Of a DNA stretch of 64,000 nt, positions 26,101 through 33,006 are shown piece after piece. The DNA is from Acidovorax defluvii (GTDB lineage: Bacteria > Pseudomonadota > Gammaproteobacteria > Burkholderiales > Burkholderiaceae_C), in contig QLTU01000001.1 of assembly GCA_003268905.1 (NCBI GenBank), positions 151,656-215,655 of the forward strand, given 5' to 3'. Position numbers and translations under genes: made by a program. Numbering within the stretch: the stretch's first letter is position 1; every line of letters starts with the position of its first letter. The notes below the pieces were generated by a model, which was not told where the DNA came from, did not search any database, and saw nothing but the letters and a program-made list of their open reading frames with translations.

Positions 26101-29100
26101 GATCTGCTCGGCCAACACCGGGAAATCTCATCGAAGATGTCTGCTCCGTGGCCGGCAGAGCTGCAAACTCGCATGCCTCAGGCGATCGACTTGCTCGACA
26201 AGCACCGAACCCTGCACACGGAACTCGGAACGCCCTGGCCACCTGCCGTCAGCGATGAGATCGAACGCGGGGTGCAGTTGATCGAGGAAATGAGCCAACT
26301 GCGCGCTGGTCTTTCCGTGAAGTACGCATCCGGTGTGGGACAGCTCAATGTGTCCCAGCTGCAGCGCGATTGGGCCAAGGCCGAAAAGGCGTTCTGGCCG
26401 ATGTCTTGGCTGGGCAAGCGAAAAGTGCGCAGCGCGCTGGAAGGTGTCATCGAAGGCACAGGTGAACCACGTGTCGCCGCTGATCTGTCTGCGCTCGTGC
26501 GCATCAAGAGCCTACGTGAAGAGGTCCAACAACTGAACCCGGGTGCTGCTGCTGAAGGCTTATGGGCTGGCGTCAAGACCCGGGTTGATCACGCCCGCAG
26601 CGCCTTGAAAACCAACACGGCTCTGCATGCAGCACGCATGCACAAGCCCTTTGCGCTGGAGGGTCTGGACGCTGCATTGGAGGGGTACTGTGGCGAGCGC
26701 TGGACACGGGAGGTTCAACGCCTGAAAACCTTGTTGGACCTGGACCATCGCTTGACCGAGTGTGCATCGCTCTCGGAAAGCAGCCATGGACTTTGGCAAG
26801 GGCACAACACCGATTCCGCAGTTCTTCGTTCAGCGCTCGCATTTGAACGCGAGCGATTGGTCTTGCTTCAAAGAGGCATGTTGCAGGCACCGCATCAGGA
26901 GGTGGCCGAAGGGCGATGCGGCCCAGCCCTACAGCAACAGCATGAGTGGTTGCAGAGACGCAGTGCGGTGGAAGCACGGCTGCTTTCCATGACTGGTCTC
27001 GCGACAGAATGCCCTGGTGTCTGGAATGCATTGGATACCGACAGCGACGGGATCGAGCGAGCACTGAAGTTCCATGCCTCGCTGAAGGCTGGCTTGTCTG
27101 GCCTTGGACTGGATCCCTCTGCCGCTGCCGGGGCGCGTCGCAGCTTGCATCAGGTGCTGGCAACGCGTCGCTCTGAACTTGGTGACTCAGGCGTGATTGG
27201 GCAAGCCTGCCACGGGGCCATGGCGAATCTGTCACACCTCAACAGTGCGACAGACCTGTTTTGCAACAACGCCGCGCAACCAGATACCGTCCGCCGCGCG
27301 TTCGCAGACCTTGAGCCCGTAGAGCTGGCTGAGACGGCGGTGCAACTAGAGGCAAATCACCACGGCCTGCACGCATGGTGCGCCTGGCGCCACGTTCAGG
27401 TCGATGCACGCAATGCAGGACTCCCGGCACTGGTGGGCGCGATCGAGGTGGGTGACGTGACCCCAGCGCAGGTGCCCACCGCATTCGAAGTGAACTACGC
27501 CCGCTGGTGGCTGGCCGAAGCCGTGGACGAAGACGAGGTTCTCAAGCGATTTGTCTCCGCTGAGCACGAACTTCGCATCAAAGAGTTCCGCGCTCTGGAT
27601 GACGAATTCACCAAAGTGTCCCGCGAGTGGATTCGCGCCAAGCTGTGCGCCAACCTGCCGGCAACCGACAGCATCCAACGCAACAGCGAGTGGGGCATCC
27701 TGCGCCACGAGATCACCAAGAAGAAGCAACACAAACCGCTGCGCCAGCTGCTGCAAGAGATTCCGTCGGTGGTGTTACGACTGACCCCTTGCCTGCTGAT
27801 GAGCCCGCTGTCGATCGCGCAGTACCTTTCGGCCGAGGCCAGCAACTTCGACCTGGTGGTGTTCGACGAGGCCTCGCAAATCCCGGTGTGGGACGCCATC
27901 GGTGCCATGGCCCGCGGCAAGCAGGTGGTGATGGTGGGCGACCCGAAACAACTGCCACCCACCAACTTCTTCGGCCGCAGCGACAGCACCGACGGTGACG
28001 ACGACGTCGTGGAAGGCGACCTGGAAAGCATCCTCGACGAGTGTCTGGGTGCCAGCCTGCCCACGCGCAACCTGTCTTGGCACTATCGCTCGCGCCATGA
28101 AAGCCTTATCGCCTTCAGCAACCACCGCTACTACGGAGGTGGATTGGTCACGTTTCCGTCGCCTGTCACCGACGACCGTGCTGTCAGCTTTCACTTGGTA
28201 AAGGGGCGCTATGAAAAAGGCGGTGCCCGCATCAATCAACCAGAGGCCCAGGCTCTGGTGGCTGATTTGGTGAGCCGACTCAAGCGCCCGGGCTTCCGGG
28301 AGTCCGGTCTGACCATTGGTGTGGTGACATTCAACTCTGAACAGCAGGGACTGATCGAAGACTTGCTGGACGATGAGCGCCGTAAAGACCCTGGCTTGGA
28401 GCCCTACTTTTCCGAAATGGAACTCGAACCGGTGTTCGTGAAGAACCTGGAGAGTGTGCAGGGCGACGAGCGCGACATCATGTACTTTTCGATCACCTAC
28501 GGGCCGGACATGGCCAGTACCGTGTCAATGAACTTCGGCCCACTGAACCGCGACGGCGGCGAGCGACGCCTGAATGTGGCAGTGACGCGCGCACGGCACG
28601 AACTGCGGGTGTTCTCCAGCCTGCGCGGCGAGCAGATGGACCTGTCTCGCACCAAGGCGAACGGCGTCCGCGACCTGAAGCACTTCCTTGAGTTTGCAGA
28701 AATCGGGCCACGCGCACTGGCAGAAGCGCACCACGGCAGTCAGGGCGACTTTGAGAGTCCTTTCGAAGCCGGCGTGGCCACGGCACTGGGCCGCAAAGGT
28801 TGGCAGGTGCACACCCAGATCGGCGCTTCGTCGTTCCGCGTGGACCTGGGCGTGGTGCACCCGGATTTTGCGGGTCGCTACCTTGCGGGGGTGGAATGCG
28901 ACGGTGCGACCTACCACCGCTCTGCTACCGCGCGTGACCGGGACAAACTGCGCGAACAGGTCCTGCGCGGCCTGGGCTGGGAGATCGTTCGCATCTGGTC
29001 CACCGACTGGTGGGTGAACCCGGGCGGCACGCTGGAACGCGTGCATGCCGCGTTGACCGAGTTGCTCGAAAAGGACCGGGAACGCCAAGCCGCCGAAGCC

Positions 29101-29844
29101 GAGGCACCGTCCGAAGAAGCGGTACCCGCGCCGAACGACGACGAAGCAACTCCCAGTCTTCAGGCGATCAACGAGGCCGATGCAGCCATCACGCATGCGG
29201 CAGCAGGGCTACCTCCTTTGGCTGGCGATGCCCGTGAAGAAGCGGAAGAGCCAGCCGAAGCGGTCTACGCCCGGTCCGCATCCACGCCGTCAACGCCTGT
29301 ACCGGGGGGCGCAAGCACCCAAAGGGATCGCCGCTTCCAGGCATCACAGCCCACCGACGCAGTGCCACCCGGCGCCATCTCCGCCGACCTGTTCTACGAG
29401 CCCAGCTACGACGCGGTGTTGCAGCCTATGGTGGAGTGGGTCGTACAGCGCGAAGGTCCGGTGCTGGATGCAGTGTTGGCGCGGCGCATTGCACGGGTAC
29501 ATGGGTTCCAGCGCACGGGAAGTCGGATTCAGGAACGGGTGGAGCAGATCGCCCGGCGGCTCTTCAAGACTACAGAGGAGGCGGGAGGCACGTTCTACTG
29601 GCCTCGCGAGATGGAGCCTTGCAGCGAGTTGGCATTCCGATGGCCGACGAACGATGACAGCACGCGAGGCGTTGAAGAGATCTGCGAAGCGGAGCTGCTG
29701 TCACTGGCTCGGTTGGTGCTGCAGCGAGGGCACTCCGGGCAAGACGCATTGATCGCTATGGCTCGCGAGCTAGGCCTCCAACGTCTGCGCGAGGCAAACC
29801 GCGGCCGACTAGAGCTGACGCTCATGAAGGGACAGCAATGCTGA
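23182..29844 (+). CDS. DUF4011 - SF1 helicase - Vsr-like nuclease - DUF3320 defence protein (Hhe-type)
   Basis: A 2220-residue multidomain protein. In order: a transglutaminase-like segment (LATCLDLALLFAACLEQA, Cys about 243; TRGHAFVGVWL, His about 268); DUF4011 (WQRKLLDLSLRNTLLNF, about 400-417); SF1 helicase with Walker A IGPPGTGKSQT (about 712), Walker B VFDEASQIPVWD (about 1560), VQGDERDIMYFS and NVAVTRARHEL; a long helical region between them (about 850-1500); a PD-(D/E)XK Vsr/MTES_1575-like nuclease (RVDLGVVHP...GVECDGATYH, about 1885-1910, then WEIVRIWSTDWW); and C-terminal DUF3320 (about 2078-2145). From memory this is the single-gene Hhe antiphage architecture. ATG 23182 follows AGGAGAACGTGC. 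Its end overlaps a small gene. Confidence 0.9.
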   Translation: MTRESGQSTEAGASENSAVSEAPPPTVRLQISAAKKLNLAAFQNAVPALYELVIVNETSSPISELTVQLISEPPFVKPRVWNVESVGAGESYHLRDLDVQLDGALLSRLTEAESASLHFELRSRKQSDEVLAKNDSTVELLARNQWGGIGHLPEMVAAFVQPNDQAIDRLLKGAALALQTGGKSGSIDGYTHGSKRAWELASGIWAAVLQRKLNYALPPASFEHTGQKVRSPSQVLDGGLATCLDLALLFAACLEQAHLNPLLVFTRGHAFVGVWLREEEFSTSVVDDITAVRKRLKLQEMLVFETTLAAQGQAVSFSQAIANANRQLSEEEEDKFELVIDVKRARMSRIKPLAQAYAVAEAVPVEVEPEGTIGIEDAPDLPDEAITDTPTSELDPKDRLARWQRKLLDLSLRNTLLNFKQGKKALLLDVAAPELEDTLAEGQSIKLLPSPALMQGQDPRSQQLHEARSLEDLRKAHAKDALKRREVFIRLEDQELEGRLVELYRGARNAMQEGGSNTLFIALGFLVWTRPDKPDSRVKAPLILLPITLNRKSARSGFTLQEHEDEALFNPTLVEMLRQDFQLELGIAAGDLPRDESGLDIAGIWKRVRSAIKDIRGWEVSEDVVLSMFSFAKYLMWKDLSDRTDDLRKSPVVAHLIDTPREPYPSTKPFPDARRLDADYAPQQVFCPLPADSSQLSAVMAAANGKDFVLIGPPGTGKSQTIANLIAQCLAEEKRVLFVAEKIAALDVVFRRLREVGLGEFCLELHSNKSRKLDVLSQLQKSWESKGEVDAATWEAKARQLGQVREQLSTYVERLHQRHGNGLTIFKAIGCVVGGDAQRDLRFSWASPRAHDQAALTELRNLAGRLQANAAAVNPDQLLTGPLVPVHVTEWSAKWQQEMVRSAQALQTTSRDFQAAAQTLGQMLGMEWPALHRQTRSALGVIAKALPQASAQDWSFCALPESETICAALKVGNDLLGQHREISSKMSAPWPAELQTRMPQAIDLLDKHRTLHTELGTPWPPAVSDEIERGVQLIEEMSQLRAGLSVKYASGVGQLNVSQLQRDWAKAEKAFWPMSWLGKRKVRSALEGVIEGTGEPRVAADLSALVRIKSLREEVQQLNPGAAAEGLWAGVKTRVDHARSALKTNTALHAARMHKPFALEGLDAALEGYCGERWTREVQRLKTLLDLDHRLTECASLSESSHGLWQGHNTDSAVLRSALAFERERLVLLQRGMLQAPHQEVAEGRCGPALQQQHEWLQRRSAVEARLLSMTGLATECPGVWNALDTDSDGIERALKFHASLKAGLSGLGLDPSAAAGARRSLHQVLATRRSELGDSGVIGQACHGAMANLSHLNSATDLFCNNAAQPDTVRRAFADLEPVELAETAVQLEANHHGLHAWCAWRHVQVDARNAGLPALVGAIEVGDVTPAQVPTAFEVNYARWWLAEAVDEDEVLKRFVSAEHELRIKEFRALDDEFTKVSREWIRAKLCANLPATDSIQRNSEWGILRHEITKKKQHKPLRQLLQEIPSVVLRLTPCLLMSPLSIAQYLSAEASNFDLVVFDEASQIPVWDAIGAMARGKQVVMVGDPKQLPPTNFFGRSDSTDGDDDVVEGDLESILDECLGASLPTRNLSWHYRSRHESLIAFSNHRYYGGGLVTFPSPVTDDRAVSFHLVKGRYEKGGARINQPEAQALVADLVSRLKRPGFRESGLTIGVVTFNSEQQGLIEDLLDDERRKDPGLEPYFSEMELEPVFVKNLESVQGDERDIMYFSITYGPDMASTVSMNFGPLNRDGGERRLNVAVTRARHELRVFSSLRGEQMDLSRTKANGVRDLKHFLEFAEIGPRALAEAHHGSQGDFESPFEAGVATALGRKGWQVHTQIGASSFRVDLGVVHPDFAGRYLAGVECDGATYHRSATARDRDKLREQVLRGLGWEIVRIWSTDWWVNPGGTLERVHAALTELLEKDRERQAAEAEAPSEEAVPAPNDDEATPSLQAINEADAAITHAAAGLPPLAGDAREEAEEPAEAVYARSASTPSTPVPGGASTQRDRRFQASQPTDAVPPGAISADLFYEPSYDAVLQPMVEWVVQREGPVLDAVLARRIARVHGFQRTGSRIQERVEQIARRLFKTTEEAGGTFYWPREMEPCSELAFRWPTNDDSTRGVEEICEAELLSLARLVLQRGHSGQDALIAMARELGLQRLREANRGRLELTLMKGQQC

Positions 29845-29999
29845 TCTTTCATAAATCGGGCCAGCTTCGCCGAGAGTTCGAAGACCACTGTCTACTTCGC
29901 GATATGGAAATAAGCGAGCTATCAGCGCCAATTCGGTCAAATCTGAAAAATAGTAAATCTGAAAGCATTGCAGATCTCAACCTGCAAGAATCAAAATGA
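29838..29999 (+). CDS. 53-residue small protein coupled between the DUF4011 helicase and the DUF4297-like nuclease
   Basis: An uninterrupted 53-codon frame starting at ATG 29838, which overlaps the end of the helicase gene by 7 bp, and stopping at TGA 29997-29999, which overlaps the next gene's ATG as ATGA. AAGGGACAG lies just before the start. It begins MLIFHKSGQLRREFEDHCLL and ends DLNLQESK; it is hydrophilic, charged and predicted helical, with no TM segment or known motif that I recognise. Fit at both ends makes chance unlikely, and without it the nuclease gene would be 151 bp from the helicase with little ribosome site. It could be a small subunit, inhibitor or antitoxin of the operon, or the remnant of a larger gene. 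No family assignment. Confidence 0.6.
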   Translation: MLIFHKSGQLRREFEDHCLLRDMEISELSAPIRSNLKNSKSESIADLNLQESK

Positions 30000-31174
30000 G
30001 CCGATCAGCAGACTACACAATTCAAGGCTTTTTATACCAATTCAATCAGACGCTCTCGGAATTGCTGAAAGCGACTGATGATTCCATTATTACCATCGAG
30101 GGCATTGTCGAAGATATCGAGGTTCAAAACTTCTCTGGCATCAAGGCAATTCAGTGCAAGTATCACGAGACGCAAAGCAACTATTCGCCCAGCACACTTT
30201 ACCATCCATTGCTTCAAATGATGAAGCACTTCAAGTCCAATCCGGACGCGAAAATTCAATACCACCTTTTTGCACATTTTCCGAATAATCCAAATATCAT
30301 GATTTCGGCAATCGAACTCAATGCCGCACTCAATTCGAAGAGCAAGGAGCTGAAGACGCTCATCGCCGACGTCTCCGGCGTGAATGTCAGTAACTTCCTA
30401 AAAGTTCTGACCATATCTGTCACGCCCAAGTATGACGACCTGATGAATGAGAATGAAAGGCAACTTGAGGCCCATGGCTTTAGTAGGGCAGAAGTTGAAA
30501 CCCTCTTCTTTCCAAATGCAATTCAACTAATTGCAGATTTGAGCATTAAACATGATGTAAAGCTAAGGCGGATCACCAAGAAAGAGTTTTTGGAGGCACT
30601 GCGAAGAATCAGATCCACTGCGGTTTCCCAATGGACCCTTGCACTGAAGACGAGAAGGAAAATTCTGGAAACAAGACGAAAGCAACTCAAACAGAACTTA
30701 AGTGCAAATGCTCGTCTTCGCCACCTCGTCATTTTCCCCACATTCATGGCGGAGTTTGATGATCAGATTGTTCTATTTATCAAGGCGTTCATTGATAAAT
30801 ATCACTACAAACTGGCGCACACGCAGACCCCACTCTTTGCACTAGATGTCCATCAGGATGATCTCGACAAGATTGCAGAGCGCCTGATTGCGAAGGACGT
30901 GACGCCAAACCATGGGCGTCCCGTAAAAACATTCTCTGAAGCTCTTTTTCTTCGGGAGCCAATGATCCAAAGGGACAGAAAGGAGTTTGCTCTGAGATTA
31001 ATTTGCTGGGATGACTACAAAAAACTCTCGCTCAGTACAAAGGCTGATGATCTATTTGTCATCGGGTATGGAGACGCCGCAGGTGCAGCCTTGAAGGATG
31101 TAAACCTTGAAATTCTCGAGGCAGAAAAGTTCGATGAAATTAAATACATACTAGGGATAAGCAATGCCTATTAA
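29996..31174 (+). CDS. DUF4297-like PD-(D/E)XK nuclease
   Basis: A 392-residue cytosolic protein. The N-terminus has the arrangement of DUF4297/Mrr-like nucleases: GFLYQFNQTLSELL, then E35 and D40 in ITIEGIVEDIEV, then Q53-x-K55 in AIQCKYHE, giving the E...D...QxK core. The rest is mostly helical with a basic stretch (TRRKILETRRKQLKQ, about 220-234) and no further motif that I recognise. It starts by ATGA overlap with the small gene and ends with an 11-bp overlap with herA. DUF4297-HerA pairs are a known antiphage system in which nuclease and ATPase form one complex. The assignment to DUF4297 is by motif pattern, not search. The gene is AT-rich relative to the island start. Confidence 0.75.
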   Translation: MSRSADYTIQGFLYQFNQTLSELLKATDDSIITIEGIVEDIEVQNFSGIKAIQCKYHETQSNYSPSTLYHPLLQMMKHFKSNPDAKIQYHLFAHFPNNPNIMISAIELNAALNSKSKELKTLIADVSGVNVSNFLKVLTISVTPKYDDLMNENERQLEAHGFSRAEVETLFFPNAIQLIADLSIKHDVKLRRITKKEFLEALRRIRSTAVSQWTLALKTRRKILETRRKQLKQNLSANARLRHLVIFPTFMAEFDDQIVLFIKAFIDKYHYKLAHTQTPLFALDVHQDDLDKIAERLIAKDVTPNHGRPVKTFSEALFLREPMIQRDRKEFALRLICWDDYKKLSLSTKADDLFVIGYGDAAGAALKDVNLEILEAEKFDEIKYILGISNAY

Positions 31175-32930
31175 AATTGGGGCCGTGCTCTCATGCGCGC
31201 CAGAAGCAGTCGTAATTGCAATTGATAACCTTGAAGTTTTTGAAAAGAATAAGGAGACACTGCAAGTTGGCCGTTTTTTGAAGATTGCGCAAGGCAACCA
31301 TGATTTCACCATAGCAACCATTCGAAACATCAAGGGCGCCATTGGTGCCGGCCCCGATGGGAAGCCGATTTGGAGTTTTCAGATTGAATGCCAAGCGATT
31401 GGCACCTTGGTTGATGATAAGTCGTTTGATCGTGGCAGCCTTCTTCTGCCTGTGCCGACTGAGTATGCATTCATTGCGGAAGCAGATACCCTGGACAAGA
31501 TATTTTCGACCGATGGAGATCACGATTTCCCGTTGGGAAAACTGTCCATGAATAAAACCATTGATCTCATGATTAATGGTAACCGGTTTTTTAGCAAGCA
31601 TATTGCCGTCGTCGGCTCAACCGGCTCTGGTAAATCATGCACAGTCGCGAGCGTGCTGCAAGGCATCGTCGGCATTGCTCAGGGCAAGAACAACAATAAG
31701 GGATCCCAGAATAACTCACACGTGGTCATATTTGACATCCACGACGAATACACTGCTGCGTTTACTCTCGAAAAGGAACAATCCTTCACTTTGAGTCGGC
31801 TCGATATTGACTCACTACAACTTCCGTACTGGCTCATGAACTCGGAAGAGCTAGAGAGTATGTTTATCGAAAGCAACGAAGCAAACTCGCATAATCAGGT
31901 TAGTCAATTCAAGCACGCAGTGGTCTTGAACAAGGAGAAGCACAACCCGGGTGTGAAAGAGGTCACATACGACACACCGGTTTACTTCTCGATTCAGGAG
32001 GTTTTCCACTTCATCGAAAACCTAAACCGCGAGGTAATCGGTCGGCTGCCAGGAGAAGATAGGCCAAAGTTGGCCGATGGAAGCCTCGTACCTGACCGGA
32101 GAATCTACTTCGACAAGATCCACGACTTCGCAGTCAACTCCACAGCTGCTGCAACTAAGGCGACAAGCGGGCCATTTAATGGTGAGTTCAACAGGTTCGT
32201 TTCGCGACTGGAAGCGAAACTGGCTGACAGGCGACTCCGATTCCTTTTAAATGCAAGGAAGGCTGACGGGCAGGCCCATGTCACCACTGACTTTGAGGCG
32301 CTGATGAAGCAGTTCATCGGCTACCTTGACAAGGCGAATGTAACCATCGTGGATTTGAGCGGAGTTCCCTTCGAGGTCCTCAGCATCACCGTCAGCCTAA
32401 TCTCTCGGCTCATCTTTGACTTTTGTTTCCATTACTCAAAACTGCAGCATGGTCAAGGCAAGCTGAATGACATTCCTGTAATGCTCGTGTGCGAGGAGGC
32501 GCACAACTACGTTCCGCGGGATAACCACTCTGCCTATCGTGCATCCCGGAAGTCCATCGAGCGGATCGCAAAGGAGGGGCGGAAATACGGCCTGAGCCTT
32601 ATGGTGGTAAGCCAGCGACCCTCTGAAGTGTCGGAGACCATATTCGCCCAGTGCAACAACTTCATTTCCCTGCGCCTGACAAACGACGCGGATCAGGCCT
32701 ACGTTCGACGGCTTTTTCCAGACAACGCAAACGCCATCACCGAGATACTGCCGAATCTTGCGCCGGGAGAGTGCGTGGTGGTCGGTGATGCTGTGTTGCT
32801 GCCAGCTGTAATCAAGATGCCATTACCTGCCCCTGAACCGCACTCTCAGAGCGTCAGAGTCAGTGATGAATGGAAGGAGCAGTGGCGCGATGTTGTCTTC
32901 TCGCAGGTCATTGACCGGTGGCGGAAGTAG
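31164..32930 (+). CDS. herA: HerA-type hexameric ATPase/translocase
   Basis: A 588-residue protein of the HerA/FtsK branch. An N-terminal beta-barrel HAS-like domain (about 1-130) is followed by RFFSKHIAVVGSTGSGKSC with Walker A at 151-158, a Walker B segment VMLVCEEAHNYVPR (about 437-450), and the sensor/arginine-finger region YGLSLMVVSQRPSEVSETI (about 475-493). It pumps DNA as a hexamer and in defence contexts activates a partner nuclease. The upstream gene overlaps it by 11 bp and supplies that nuclease. Its stop lies 76 bp from the convergent YhaN-like gene. Confidence 0.92.
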   Translation: MPIKIGAVLSCAPEAVVIAIDNLEVFEKNKETLQVGRFLKIAQGNHDFTIATIRNIKGAIGAGPDGKPIWSFQIECQAIGTLVDDKSFDRGSLLLPVPTEYAFIAEADTLDKIFSTDGDHDFPLGKLSMNKTIDLMINGNRFFSKHIAVVGSTGSGKSCTVASVLQGIVGIAQGKNNNKGSQNNSHVVIFDIHDEYTAAFTLEKEQSFTLSRLDIDSLQLPYWLMNSEELESMFIESNEANSHNQVSQFKHAVVLNKEKHNPGVKEVTYDTPVYFSIQEVFHFIENLNREVIGRLPGEDRPKLADGSLVPDRRIYFDKIHDFAVNSTAAATKATSGPFNGEFNRFVSRLEAKLADRRLRFLLNARKADGQAHVTTDFEALMKQFIGYLDKANVTIVDLSGVPFEVLSITVSLISRLIFDFCFHYSKLQHGQGKLNDIPVMLVCEEAHNYVPRDNHSAYRASRKSIERIAKEGRKYGLSLMVVSQRPSEVSETIFAQCNNFISLRLTNDADQAYVRRLFPDNANAITEILPNLAPGECVVVGDAVLLPAVIKMPLPAPEPHSQSVRVSDEWKEQWRDVVFSQVIDRWRK

Positions 32931-33006
32931 GGCCAGGCAATGATCAACATGAGATCGCCACGCGCCACGGCTCATCTACGCGTCAACACCATGTTGCCGA
33001 TGCGGG

